A stretch of 41,648 nt of DNA from Candidatus Krumholzibacteriota bacterium (GCA_029262065.1 JAJDAC010000004.1:1-41648); one strand, 5' to 3'; shown: positions 1 to 8,023, numbered from the stretch's first letter. Numbers and translations: made by a program. The notes: a model not told the origin generated them from the letters alone.

Positions 1-2920
1 CAACTTCGGAATCGAATTGCGCTCCAGCGTTTTTGATAAGCTCGGCAACGGCGACTTCCGGCTCGCGGCGTTCGCGATACGGACGACTTGAAGTCATGGC
101 ATCGTACGCATCGACCACCGAGAGAATCCTGGATGTCAACGGAATGTGATCGCCACTCAAACCCTCGGGATAACCACTGCCGTCCACCCGCTCGTGATGG
201 TAGCGAACGATCTCGTTCAACTCGTGCGATGACATGAAAGGCTCGAGCAGGTTGACGCTGCTGTCAGGATGCTCGTGGATGGCCTGCACATCCTTTTCGT
301 CGAGCGGTCCGTGCTTGCGCAGGATGTCTTCGTCTACCCGCACCATCCCCACGTCATGAATCACGCAGGCGTACTGCAAACCCAGGACTTCCTTGCGCGT
401 CAGGCCCATGCGGCGCCCCAGATCCATCGCCAGTCGAACGGCCAATCGGCTGGTCCCCTCGGGGCTCGACTGCAGGGCGATCATGGCCTCAAGCGCTGAA
501 ATGGTACGGTTGAGTTCGTTGCGCGTATCCTGGAACTCCATCGCCCGCGAAATCGCCAGAGCCAGCTTGCGTGTCAAGGTGATCAAGAGGCTCAGGTCGT
601 CGGGGTAGAACGCCTCGCCGGTGAGTTTGTTGTTGCAGTTGACCACACCCACGATTTCACCGCTCATCTCCAGCGGCACGCTGATGAGCGAGTTGGTCTC
701 GTACTGTGGGTTGTTCTGAATCTCCAGGCCATCGGCTACTTCCACGTTCTCGACCAGAAGGGGCTTGCCGCTGGCCGCCACGCGACCCGCGATGCCTTCA
801 CCCAATTTTACTTCGGCGTCGCGCACCACTTCCTCTTCGAGGCCGTAGGCCATCTGCACGAACAATGTCTGGCGATCTTTGCTGAGCAGCATGATCGACA
901 CGATCTTGCAGTCCATATACTCGGAGATCATGCGCACGAGCATGCGCGTCATGTGATCGAACTCGGAACTGTGGGCCAACGATCCCAGCACCGTTTCCCG
1001 CGAATCGTTCGTGAGCTGTTGCTTGGGAATACTGAACGTAAAACTGGCACCTCGACCATATCCACCGTCGACCCGCACGCGGCCGCCGTGTAGTTCCACG
1101 ATGTTGCGAACGATGGTCAACCCCAGTCCCGAACCCTCGTGGGTTTGCTCGGCATCACCGCGCACGCGGTAGAACTGCTTGAACACATGCTCTACTTCGG
1201 AATCGGGAATTCCCGGCCCCTCATCGCGGACCTCGACTTCGAACATGGAGGCCAACTCCACGGCCGTGACGTGAATGGTGCTTTCCTCCGGCGCGTACTT
1301 CACCGCGTTGGCCAGGAGGTTCACGAATACCTGCTTCAGCAGATCGCGATCTACTTCGACCCGCGACGGCGAGTCCGGAACGCCGACGTCGAGTTGCAGC
1401 CGCTTGGCGTCGATCTGTGGTTTCACACTCGACAAGCTGTCGTGGATCAGCGCCTCGATATCGATCGGCGACCGCTCAAGATCCCGGTTCCCGAACTCTA
1501 TTTGCGAGAAATCCAGAATGCGGTTCACCATTCGTAGCAGGCGGTCGGTCTCCTGCCGAATGACTCCCAGGAATTCCCCGCGCTGGGGAAAGTCGGGCAT
1601 GGCAACATTGGTCAGCAAGGCATCTGAGTACGCGCCAATGGCCGTGAGCGGAGTCTTGAGTTCGTGGCTGGCGATGCTCACGAAGTCAGCCTGCATCTTG
1701 TTGGCGCGGTTGAGCTCTTCGTTGACGTTGTGCAGTTCGCTCAGTTCACCGCGCATTTCAGACAGTCGAAACTCGGCCACCAGGAGCGGCTTGAGCTGCA
1801 CCGCGACATTCAATATATGAAGCACGGCGTCGGTGCGATGTTTGACAGGCTGACGCAGGCCCGCGATCAGTACCACCACGGGGCGGCCGTTCTGACTCAC
1901 CACGGTGGCCAGGTAGGAATCAGCATCGTCGTAGTCGAGAAACAATCCGTCCTGCTTCAACACCGAGAACGGGCCCTCCCAAAGGTCCCCGGTGCGGCCA
2001 TGTTTCAATTGATCGAAGACCTGGCTGCTCTCAGCCGCAAACTCGGCCCACGTGGGAATGACCTGGCGTCTCGTGGTACACACGCAACGTTGGCTGGTAA
2101 GACCGTTGTGCCAGGCGCGACCGGGCGCGCCGCCAATCGTGTCGCCGCCGGCGGGCAGAATGATGGCCGCGCCAAACACCACGTCTTCACAAACCGTGAG
2201 TCCCTGCACCACCTCTTCCAGAAGGTCTTCCGGCCCCACGACCTCGATCTGTTCCAGCGACAACTCCGACAAGCCACCAGGACGGAAATTTTCGATCCGG
2301 AAGTGCCCGGCTCCAATGTTGTCCTGGAACAAGAAGAACTGCGGGCGGAAGCGGAAGATCGTGTGCACCAGAAGTATCAGAACCACGCTGCTGAGCAGGA
2401 AGATCATTCCCGTGACGTTGGGTTGCAGGAACCACTCTTCGGTCGCCACTGGATAGCTTGAGAAGTGTGGAATACTGCCCGCGCGATCCATCGCCCAGAG
2501 CGCGGCCAGGCCCAGCGAAGAACCGGCGGCCACCGCGTAGCAGTCGCGGGATTTCTCCAACGCAACGGTGCTCAGGATCACGGGGAACGCCAGGAAGAAC
2601 AGAAAAGGGCTACTCGTGAGCCCAGTGAAATGGATTACCAGAAGATTGGTGATCACGTCGGCCACGACCCAACAGCGCACCAGCAACCGCGTGCCGTCGA
2701 CGCCCTTTTCCATCAGCAGATGCCGTTGTCCGGCGTACCAGAACCCGACGTTCCAGGCGAAACCCAGGCTCAGGACCACGAGTACGGGGACGACGGGAAA
2801 ATGCAGATCGGCCAGAGCACGCGCCACGAACACGATGAACGTTATGATGGCCAGTTCGATCCAGCGTACGCTGCGGGCGAGGAACCGGAAGTTGGTGTAG
2901 CTTTGAATCAGCCCGCTCAT
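1..2920 (-). CDS. Membrane sensor histidine kinase fused to GAF and HD-GYP domains (3' end outside window)
   Basis: The frame is open from the ATG at 2920 to the window edge (973 codons), so the C-terminus is missing. The first ~200 residues hold several hydrophobic membrane segments. A soluble sensor-like region follows, then a HisKA box (SHELKTPL, phospho-acceptor His about residue 419) and a HATPase domain (DEGPGIPD near 564, GSGLGLTIV). A GAF-type domain (about 655-800) and an HD-GYP domain come next; the latter shows HDVG and HHERVDGSGYPEG near residue 907, then DAYDAMTSSRPYR. The kinase half should autophosphorylate; HD-GYP domains hydrolyse cyclic-di-GMP. The gene starts 37 bp after the stop of a REC-GGDEF regulator on the same strand, which suggests a shared circuit. 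Kinase and HD-GYP halves are usually separate proteins; both are in one uninterrupted frame here. The output is inferred, not shown. Confidence 0.88.
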   Translation of the reverse strand, partial: MSGLIQSYTNFRFLARSVRWIELAIITFIVFVARALADLHFPVVPVLVVLSLGFAWNVGFWYAGQRHLLMEKGVDGTRLLVRCWVVADVITNLLVIHFTGLTSSPFLFFLAFPVILSTVALEKSRDCYAVAAGSSLGLAALWAMDRAGSIPHFSSYPVATEEWFLQPNVTGMIFLLSSVVLILLVHTIFRFRPQFFLFQDNIGAGHFRIENFRPGGLSELSLEQIEVVGPEDLLEEVVQGLTVCEDVVFGAAIILPAGGDTIGGAPGRAWHNGLTSQRCVCTTRRQVIPTWAEFAAESSQVFDQLKHGRTGDLWEGPFSVLKQDGLFLDYDDADSYLATVVSQNGRPVVVLIAGLRQPVKHRTDAVLHILNVAVQLKPLLVAEFRLSEMRGELSELHNVNEELNRANKMQADFVSIASHELKTPLTAIGAYSDALLTNVAMPDFPQRGEFLGVIRQETDRLLRMVNRILDFSQIEFGNRDLERSPIDIEALIHDSLSSVKPQIDAKRLQLDVGVPDSPSRVEVDRDLLKQVFVNLLANAVKYAPEESTIHVTAVELASMFEVEVRDEGPGIPDSEVEHVFKQFYRVRGDAEQTHEGSGLGLTIVRNIVELHGGRVRVDGGYGRGASFTFSIPKQQLTNDSRETVLGSLAHSSEFDHMTRMLVRMISEYMDCKIVSIMLLSKDRQTLFVQMAYGLEEEVVRDAEVKLGEGIAGRVAASGKPLLVENVEVADGLEIQNNPQYETNSLISVPLEMSGEIVGVVNCNNKLTGEAFYPDDLSLLITLTRKLALAISRAMEFQDTRNELNRTISALEAMIALQSSPEGTSRLAVRLAMDLGRRMGLTRKEVLGLQYACVIHDVGMVRVDEDILRKHGPLDEKDVQAIHEHPDSSVNLLEPFMSSHELNEIVRYHHERVDGSGYPEGLSGDHIPLTSRILSVVDAYDAMTSSRPYRERREPEVAVAELIKNAGAQFDSEV

Positions 2921-2957
2921 GGACCTCTCCGCCCCATCCGCCGGCCCACGCCGAAAA

Positions 2958-3935
2958 TCAGACCGTTTCTTCGTCGGTGCCCACGGATTCGGCGACCGGC
3001 TCGTCGAGTGAACTGCGCCGCTCTTTCACTACGATGCTGCCCTCATGGGACTTGCCGTAGGCTTTCAGCTCAGCGGCCACATCGCTCACCTTGGCCCAGT
3101 GCCGGAAACCGCCGCCCTGGTGGGTAACGAGGGCAACCGTGAGGCTCGGGAATCCAGCGCGCATGGGATTCCCCTGCCGGTCGTGCACTTCGATGTAACC
3201 GCGCTTTAGATCCTCGGCTTCCATGAGAAAACTGCAGCGCTCCTCGAAGCGATCAACGATTTCTTCCGCGACCGCTTCTCCGGTGTCGAGATTCGTAATG
3301 ACACAGAAGTCATCGCCACCGATGTGTCCGATGAAGTCGTCCTTGGAGCCCACGTCAGCCGTGGCTTCACGGATGATGCTGGCGACGAACTTGATGCTTT
3401 CATCGCCCTTGGTATAGCCGTAGTGGTCGTTGTAGGCCTTGAAGTTGTCGATATCGATATATAGGAACGCGAACGATCGATTGCCCTCGATGCGGTTCTG
3501 CAGCTCGGCTTCGATCGCGCGATTGCCCGGAAGCCCAGTAAGCGGATTGGCCTGGCGCTGAGAACGACTCCAGTCGAGCGTGATGCGTACGCGCGCCAGC
3601 AGTTCCTGGTTGTCGTAGGGCTTGGTCAGGTAGTCGTTGGCCCCGCCCTCGAAACCCTTCACCTTATCGCCGGTTTCACCCTTGGCCGTGACGATGATGA
3701 TGGGGACCTGGCTGGTTCGGTAATCGGCCCGAAGATGATTGCAAACCTCGAACCCATCCATGTGGGGCATCATGAGATCGAGCAAGATGAGATCAGGAAC
3801 GTGCGCACGGGCGTGTTGCAGCGCCTCCTGGCCGTTGGCCGCCGTATACACCTGGTAACCGTTCTGATCCAACAAGAACTGCAAGATCCTGCGGATATGC
3901 GGCTCGTCGTCGACGATGAGAATGCTTTCCTTCAA
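2958..3935 (-). CDS. Response regulator with REC and GGDEF-type (GGDDF) domains
   Basis: A 325-residue protein. The receiver domain (about 1-120) has the acidic pocket VDDE at 8-11, phospho-acceptor Asp53 (LILLDLMMP) and the conserved Lys in YLTKPYD. A GGDEF-family domain fills the rest, opening with NPLTGLPGNRAIE and carrying GGDDF at about 206-210. GGDEF domains make cyclic-di-GMP; the fourth motif position is Asp rather than the usual Glu, and no RxxD inhibitory site precedes the motif, so activity is uncertain. I chose a TTG start at 3935 because GGAG sits 7 bases upstream and homology begins at once. An in-frame ATG at 3989 has no ribosome binding site and lies inside a predicted leader hairpin. 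The fused histidine kinase/HD-GYP gene follows directly and is the likely partner. Confidence 0.85.
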   Translation of the reverse strand: MKESILIVDDEPHIRRILQFLLDQNGYQVYTAANGQEALQHARAHVPDLILLDLMMPHMDGFEVCNHLRADYRTSQVPIIIVTAKGETGDKVKGFEGGANDYLTKPYDNQELLARVRITLDWSRSQRQANPLTGLPGNRAIEAELQNRIEGNRSFAFLYIDIDNFKAYNDHYGYTKGDESIKFVASIIREATADVGSKDDFIGHIGGDDFCVITNLDTGEAVAEEIVDRFEERCSFLMEAEDLKRGYIEVHDRQGNPMRAGFPSLTVALVTHQGGGFRHWAKVSDVAAELKAYGKSHEGSIVVKERRSSLDEPVAESVGTDEETV

Positions 3936-3980
3936 GTCCGTTCTCCGATTCTCCTCGGGCTCGGCAAAATATGCCGACCC

Positions 3981-4000
3981 GACCCCCATCCGGTGGGGTC
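3981..4000 (-). other. Hairpin at the 5' end of the predicted regulator leader
   Basis: GACCCC (3981-3986) and GGGGTC (3995-4000) form a perfect 6-bp stem with an 8-base loop. It sits at the predicted 5' end of the REC-GGDEF transcript and would cover the weak ATG at 3989. There is no T tract, so it is not a terminator. It may stabilise the mRNA, or be chance. Confidence 0.3.
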
Positions 4001-4006
4001 ATCGCC

Positions 4007-4034
4007 TTTATCCGTCGCACCCACAAACTGTCGA
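4007..4034 (-). promoter_or_regulatory. Candidate sigma70-type promoter of the REC-GGDEF regulator
   Basis: On the minus strand, TCGACA (4034-4029, one mismatch to TTGACA) is followed after 16 bases by GATAAA (4012-4007, four of six matches). The start of transcription would fall near 4000, giving a leader of about 65 nt before the TTG start at 3935. Only hexamers were read, so this is a moderate call. Confidence 0.4.
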
Positions 4035-4205
4035 TATACGAGGTTGTTTGTAGAAAACGACGTCGCGGCGCGGCCGCTGGCCACACCGTTTGCTTGATTC
4101 CTACAGGGGTTGAATGCATGGACCTTGCCAGCGGAACCGCGGCCGGAGGAGGCAGGATCGTGACCCGAAGGGGGCTGGGGGCGCGTCACAACCAGTGGTG
4201 CCGGG

Positions 4206-5240
4206 TCAGTCCTCTGCGTTTCGCCACGAGGCCAGCGGTGCCCGAGCGAACGCCGGAAGATCCAGAGGATCCCCGGTCTGGGCCAACAATCGCGTCCGGG
4301 CGGCCCAACCAATCATGGCGGCGTTGTCGGTGCAATACGCCAAAGCAGGCGGGCGAAACGTCAGGCCCTCTTGGGCGGCCAAACGACCGAATTGGTCGCG
4401 CAGAGGCCCGTTGGCGGCTACCCCCCCGGCCAGATACACCCCTCGGAGTTCCTCGTCGTGGCTTCCCCGATGGGCATTGATCGCGCGGCGGGTTTTCTCG
4501 ACCAACGTGGAAACCACCACGTCTTGCAGCGCCCACGCCACATCGCAGCGATCCTGCTGGGTGACCTCTCCCAGGCCTTCCACCGCTAGCCGAACCGCGG
4601 TCTTGAGGCCGCTGAAACTGAAGTCCAGGTCGCCGCGTTTCCAAAGGGCGCGAGGAAGCGTGAACTGCTCTGGGCGCCCGCTCCGCGCCAGCTTCTCCAA
4701 GATTGGTCCGCCGGGGTATCCCAGACCCAGAAGCTTCGCGGTCTTGTCGAAGGTCTCTCCCGCCGCGTCATCTCGAGTGCGGCCTACGTGTTCGTACACT
4801 CCGGCTCGCGGCACGTACACCGTTTCGGTATGACCGCCGCTGACCACCAACACCACGGCCGGTAGCGCCATGGGCTCTTCGATATCGTTGGCCAGAATGT
4901 GCCCTTCGATGTGGTGGACACCCACGAAAGGAACGTCCAGCGACCAGGCCAGCGTCTTCCCGAACGTGAGGCCCATGAGCACCGCGCCAATAAGCCCAGG
5001 ACCGGCGGTCGCGGCCACGGCCTGGACATCGTCCAGCTTCCAGCCCGCTGCTTCCAACGCAACCTGGGTTACGGGCAACACGTTGGTCAGGTGCGCGCGC
5101 GATGCCAGCTCGGGCACCACGCCGCCGAAGTGCGCGTGCAGATCGACCTGACTACTTACCATGTTGGAACGCACCATGGTGTCATCCACACACGCAACAC
5201 TGGTGTCATCACAGCTGGTTTCTACGGCCAGCACCCTCAT
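4206..5240 (-). CDS. tsaD: tRNA N6-adenosine threonylcarbamoyltransferase TsaD
   Basis: A 344-residue protein of normal length for TsaD/Kae1/Gcp. It transfers the threonylcarbamoyl group from TC-AMP to A37 of ANN-decoding tRNAs, working with TsaB and TsaE in the cytoplasm. Visible hallmarks are the N-terminal VETSCDDTSVA, the metal-binding HIEGH near residue 110, the VSGGHT nucleotide loop, FSFSGLKTA, and the C-terminal GGVAANGPLR with YCTDNAAMI. The ATG overlaps the nnr stop codon by 4 bp (ATGA), so the two are probably co-transcribed and translationally coupled. TsaB and TsaE genes are not in this window. Identification is firm. Confidence 0.97.
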   Translation of the reverse strand: MRVLAVETSCDDTSVACVDDTMVRSNMVSSQVDLHAHFGGVVPELASRAHLTNVLPVTQVALEAAGWKLDDVQAVAATAGPGLIGAVLMGLTFGKTLAWSLDVPFVGVHHIEGHILANDIEEPMALPAVVLVVSGGHTETVYVPRAGVYEHVGRTRDDAAGETFDKTAKLLGLGYPGGPILEKLARSGRPEQFTLPRALWKRGDLDFSFSGLKTAVRLAVEGLGEVTQQDRCDVAWALQDVVVSTLVEKTRRAINAHRGSHDEELRGVYLAGGVAANGPLRDQFGRLAAQEGLTFRPPALAYCTDNAAMIGWAARTRLLAQTGDPLDLPAFARAPLASWRNAED

Positions 5241-6802
5241 CTGACTGCCCCTTCGATATCGCGGGCCGCGCGCCCCAGGTTGTCGACCACGTCGCCCGCC
5301 ATGACTCCGGCCACTCCGTGTCGCAAGCTAGCCAGTCGACCCGCGCGACCGTGAAGGTAGGATCCCAAACAGGCGGCGCGGAAGGGATCCACACCCTGCG
5401 ACAGGAAAGTCGCAATGGCGCCGGTCAGCACGTCGCCGCTGCCCGCGGTCGCCAACTCGGGTCCGCCGGCGCCGACAACGGCCAACGCGCCGTTGGCATC
5501 GGCCACGAACGTGGGTGCTCCTTTGTGTACCACCACGATGTTCCGATCACGGGCGTACTGGGTAACCACTTCGATGCGCCGCTCTTCAATGTCCTGCGCG
5601 TCCAGGCCCGTAAGCCGCGCCAGCTCCCCGGTGTGCGGCGTAATCACGGTGCGGGGCGTGAACCTGGGAGATAACTGCAAACGATGGAAGGCGTTGAGTG
5701 CGTCGGCATCGACCACCAGGGGCGCGTCCAGCGAACCCGCCAGGCTGGCTAGCATCTGCGCGGTCTGCAAGTCAGCGCCGGCTCCCGGACCGAGCACCAC
5801 CGCTTGCCCGGGATGCCTTCGTTCGCGCACGATCGCGCCGACGTCCGGGGCCAGAGACCCGGTTTCAGTTTCTGTTACACCGTGCACCAGCGCCTCCGCA
5901 CACTGAACCGCGACGACGCTGCGTTGCGAGCCCGGCACCAGTGCCTCCACCAACCCCGCCCCCGCGCGGTAGGCACCGCGCAGAGCCAGAGCAATTGCTC
6001 CGGACATACCCCGTGAAGCGCCGACGCAGAGCACCCTTCCCGCGTCGAATTTATGGGCCAACACCGACCGCGTGGGCCACCAACCCGCCGCCAATGCGCT
6101 ATCTACAAACAACGCCGACTCACCCGCCGCTTCGACCTGCTCGCGAACGATCTCCAACGGAAAGCCCAGATCGACTCGTCGCAGCGTTCCCACGCATGCA
6201 CGCCCGGGCAAGAGAACCAGGCCCCACTTGGGAAAACCGAAGGTGAGCGTAAGGTCGAAGGCGGGCGTCCTGGGATCCACCAATCCGGAATCACCATCGA
6301 GTCCGGTGGGCGCGTCCAGAGCGATCAAACGGCGCCCCAGTTGACCCATGGCCGCCATGAGCTGGCCGGCATCATCGCGCAACGGCGGATGAAATCCCGT
6401 GCCCAGCACCGCGTCGATGACCAACCGGCCGGGGTGATCGCGATCCAACTCAACGAGGGTCTGGGCCGACGAGTCCTTGGCTCCTTGCACCGACACCCCG
6501 CTGCGCACTGCGCGCTCGTACGCCGCCAATGCATCGCCCTGCAAGCGCGACACGTCACCGGTGAGCAACACGCGCACCGCGTATCCCTGGGCGTGCAGCA
6601 CACGGGCCACCACGAACCCATCACCGCCGTTGTTGCCGGTGCCGGCGACCACCAGCGTGGTACCGGTCAGCCAGGCCCGTCGCTCCAACACGGCGCGAGC
6701 GGCGCCGCGACCGGCGCGTTCCATCAGTTCGATGCCCGGGGTTCCCGCTGCAATCGTAGCCGCGTCGATGGCCCGCATAGTCTGATTGTTCACCACGAAC
6801 AT
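5237..6802 (-). CDS. nnr: Bifunctional NAD(P)H-hydrate epimerase and ADP-dependent dehydratase
   Basis: A 521-residue two-domain protein that repairs hydrated NAD(P)H. The N-terminal YjeF epimerase domain (about 1-215) has the GTGNNGGDGFVVAR loop and VIDAVLGTGF. It interconverts the R and S forms of NAD(P)HX. The C-terminal ribokinase-like dehydratase domain (about 235-515) has PHTGELARL and the catalytic-loop motif TAGSGDVLTGAIA, and restores NAD(P)H using ADP as known for bacterial homologues. The start has GGGAG six bases upstream of the ATG. The 3' end overlaps tsaD by 4 bp; nnr next to t6A genes is a common bacterial arrangement. The 5' end faces the divergent CPBP protease gene across only about 55 bp. 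Confidence 0.95.
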   Translation of the reverse strand: MFVVNNQTMRAIDAATIAAGTPGIELMERAGRGAARAVLERRAWLTGTTLVVAGTGNNGGDGFVVARVLHAQGYAVRVLLTGDVSRLQGDALAAYERAVRSGVSVQGAKDSSAQTLVELDRDHPGRLVIDAVLGTGFHPPLRDDAGQLMAAMGQLGRRLIALDAPTGLDGDSGLVDPRTPAFDLTLTFGFPKWGLVLLPGRACVGTLRRVDLGFPLEIVREQVEAAGESALFVDSALAAGWWPTRSVLAHKFDAGRVLCVGASRGMSGAIALALRGAYRAGAGLVEALVPGSQRSVVAVQCAEALVHGVTETETGSLAPDVGAIVRERRHPGQAVVLGPGAGADLQTAQMLASLAGSLDAPLVVDADALNAFHRLQLSPRFTPRTVITPHTGELARLTGLDAQDIEERRIEVVTQYARDRNIVVVHKGAPTFVADANGALAVVGAGGPELATAGSGDVLTGAIATFLSQGVDPFRAACLGSYLHGRAGRLASLRHGVAGVMAGDVVDNLGRAARDIEGAVR

Positions 6803-6820
6803 GGAGTTCTCCCAATCGGG

Positions 6821-6850
6821 TTCACGCGTGCGTCAATTCAATGCTACAGT
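6821..6850 (+). promoter_or_regulatory. Possible promoter of the CPBP protease gene, leaderless transcript
   Basis: TTCACG (6821-6826) and TACAGT (6845-6850) are spaced by 18 bases. The -10-like hexamer ends 7 bases before the chosen ATG at 6858, so transcription would begin at or next to the start codon. No Shine-Dalgarno sequence precedes that ATG, which fits leaderless translation. The -35 match is weak. Confidence 0.35.
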
Positions 6851-6857
6851 CTGGCCC

Positions 6858-7709
6858 ATGTTCGACGAGGAAGAAAGCGCCACGGAGTTCTTCGACGACT
6901 TTCCGCCGCTTCAGATCATCATGTTTGGCATCAGCCTGGTCATCGTACAGTTTTTCCTGTGGGGTACCTTCGCCTCGTTCATTGGCAACATCTTCGTCGT
7001 GAACCTGTTGGCTTCGGCCGGCGCGCTCATTGTGTTTCCCGCCCTGCTCCTCGCGCGCCACCCACAACCCTGGCGCGAAACCCTCCGCCTTACCCCCATC
7101 GCCCCCGGTCAATGGATCTGGCTGGTGCTGCTGGCTGTGGCCCTGCTGCCGCCGGTGGACCTCCTGGGGGAACTGAACGTCCGCATGATTCCGGTTCCCG
7201 AGAGTCACCTGGAGGCCCTGTCCGAACTGACGCCGCGGGGGTTGATGGGCTGGGTTCTGGCCGTGGTATCGCTTTGCCTGATCACACCCATCGGCGAAGA
7301 GTTGGTATTCCGTGGCCTCGTTCAACAGGCCGCCCGCCGCGGGCTTCCACCGATCGTGGCCATTGGGCTGTGCGGACTGCTGTTCGCGGTCATCCACTTT
7401 CAGCCGTGGTACATCGTGCCTTTGGCTTTGGTCGGGGTGGCCTTGGGGCTGGTGTTCGAGGCGACCGGCAGCCTGGTGGCTCCCATGGCCCTGCACGCCA
7501 TGTACAACGCGGCCATCCTGATCCGACTGAACTCGAACGAATCGCTATCCGATGCGTCGGAGGCTCCGATCGAAATAGAGCAGGTGCCACTGACACCCGG
7601 AGATGCGTTTCTGGCGGCCGCCTGTCTTGTTGTGATCTGGTTGGCGTACCGCAGACTCCGGCCGGCCGAACCCTGGCCGACGACCGTGGCCGACGAAAGC
7701 TGGAGCTGA
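6858..7709 (+). CDS. CPBP family intramembrane glutamic metalloprotease
   Basis: A 283-residue polytopic membrane protein, the only plus-strand gene in the window. The CPBP (Abi/CAAX protease-like) signature is clear: EELVFRGLVQQAARRG (EExxxR motif, around residue 150), followed by later membrane segments with conserved-type His residues (VIHFQPW and LHAMYN). Family members cleave within or near the membrane or act in prenyl-protein processing; the substrate cannot be told here. A short acidic N-terminus (MFDEEESATEFFDD) precedes the first membrane helix. I took the ATG at 6858 because an upstream in-frame ATG at 6786 would overlap the divergent nnr gene and adds a poor N-terminus. The gene is convergent with a small zinc-ribbon gene; the stop codons are 15 bp apart. 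Confidence 0.85.
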   Translation: MFDEEESATEFFDDFPPLQIIMFGISLVIVQFFLWGTFASFIGNIFVVNLLASAGALIVFPALLLARHPQPWRETLRLTPIAPGQWIWLVLLAVALLPPVDLLGELNVRMIPVPESHLEALSELTPRGLMGWVLAVVSLCLITPIGEELVFRGLVQQAARRGLPPIVAIGLCGLLFAVIHFQPWYIVPLALVGVALGLVFEATGSLVAPMALHAMYNAAILIRLNSNESLSDASEAPIEIEQVPLTPGDAFLAAACLVVIWLAYRRLRPAEPWPTTVADESWS

Positions 7710-7717
7710 ACCCGCTT

Positions 7718-7740
7718 CGCAGTCTATTTCGTAGACTGCG
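7718..7740. terminator. Perfect hairpin between and across convergent gene ends
   Basis: CGCAGTCTA and TAGACTGCG form a perfect 9-bp stem with a 5-base loop. It lies just after the CPBP stop (7709) and includes the TAG stop of the opposing zinc-ribbon gene (7724-7726). The position suits a bidirectional terminator, but there is no T tract on either strand, so Rho-independent action is doubtful. Confidence 0.45.
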
Positions 7741-7918
7741 CGATATTCCGCCCAAGACTGATGTCGCCGTTGTCGATGCGGATGTTGAATCCGCAATTGG
7801 GATTGCTGCAGACCCAGGCCTTCCACTGAATCGGCGCCCCGTCGCGACCGTAGTCGGACAACGGCAGCAGCACTCCGGTATGACATTTCAAACAGGAAGG
7901 AAACTGATTCCCGATCAT
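7724..7918 (-). CDS. Small zinc-ribbon protein, function unknown
   Basis: A 64-residue protein beginning MIGNQFPSC. It has two cysteine pairs, CLKC near the N-terminus and CSNPNC about 27 residues later, as expected for a structural zinc ribbon, plus DYG, AWVC and GFNIRIDNGDI. I do not recognise a specific family. The frame also allows an ATG at 7981, but that codon overlaps a strong predicted -10 element (7980-7985), so the inner ATG at 7918 fits better. The gene appears to be a single unit with its own promoter, placed between the end of the envelope cluster and the convergent CPBP gene. A role as a nucleic-acid or protein-binding accessory would be a guess. Confidence 0.65.
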   Translation of the reverse strand: MIGNQFPSCLKCHTGVLLPLSDYGRDGAPIQWKAWVCSNPNCGFNIRIDNGDISLGRNIAQSTK

Positions 7919-7947
7919 CGCATGACCCCCGTATCCCTCACCACCCA

Positions 7948-7965
7948 ATCGGGATGCGTCCCGAT
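7948..7965 (-). other. Leader hairpin of the zinc-ribbon gene
   Basis: ATCGGGA and TCCCGAT form a perfect 7-bp stem with a 4-base loop, within the predicted 5' leader and about 30 bases before the ATG at 7918. There is no T run after it. It may affect translation or mRNA stability; the function is unknown. Confidence 0.35.
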
Positions 7966-7979
7966 CGATTCTCCTACCC

Positions 7980-8009
7980 ATTATTCCGAGGCGGCAAAAC
8001 GGGTGTCAA
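7980..8009 (-). promoter_or_regulatory. Sigma70-type promoter of the zinc-ribbon gene
   Basis: A perfect TTGACA (8009-8004) is followed after 18 bases by AATAAT (7985-7980, five of six matches). Transcription should start near 7973, giving a leader of about 55 nt before the ATG at 7918. It lies just after the end of the 20.5-8.0 kb envelope cluster and separates that unit from the small gene. Confidence 0.6.
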
Positions 8010-8023
8010 GGCCGTTTGCCCAA

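Noticed and set aside
4078-4097. A TGGCC...TTGCT pattern like a sigma54 promoter
   Set aside because: The GG-to-GC distance is one base too long, and it points at the 3' end of tsaD, with no plus-strand gene to serve.
3936-4205. A c-di-GMP riboswitch upstream of the GGDEF regulator
   Set aside because: No GEMM-type conserved core could be found; only a short hairpin and a possible promoter are present.
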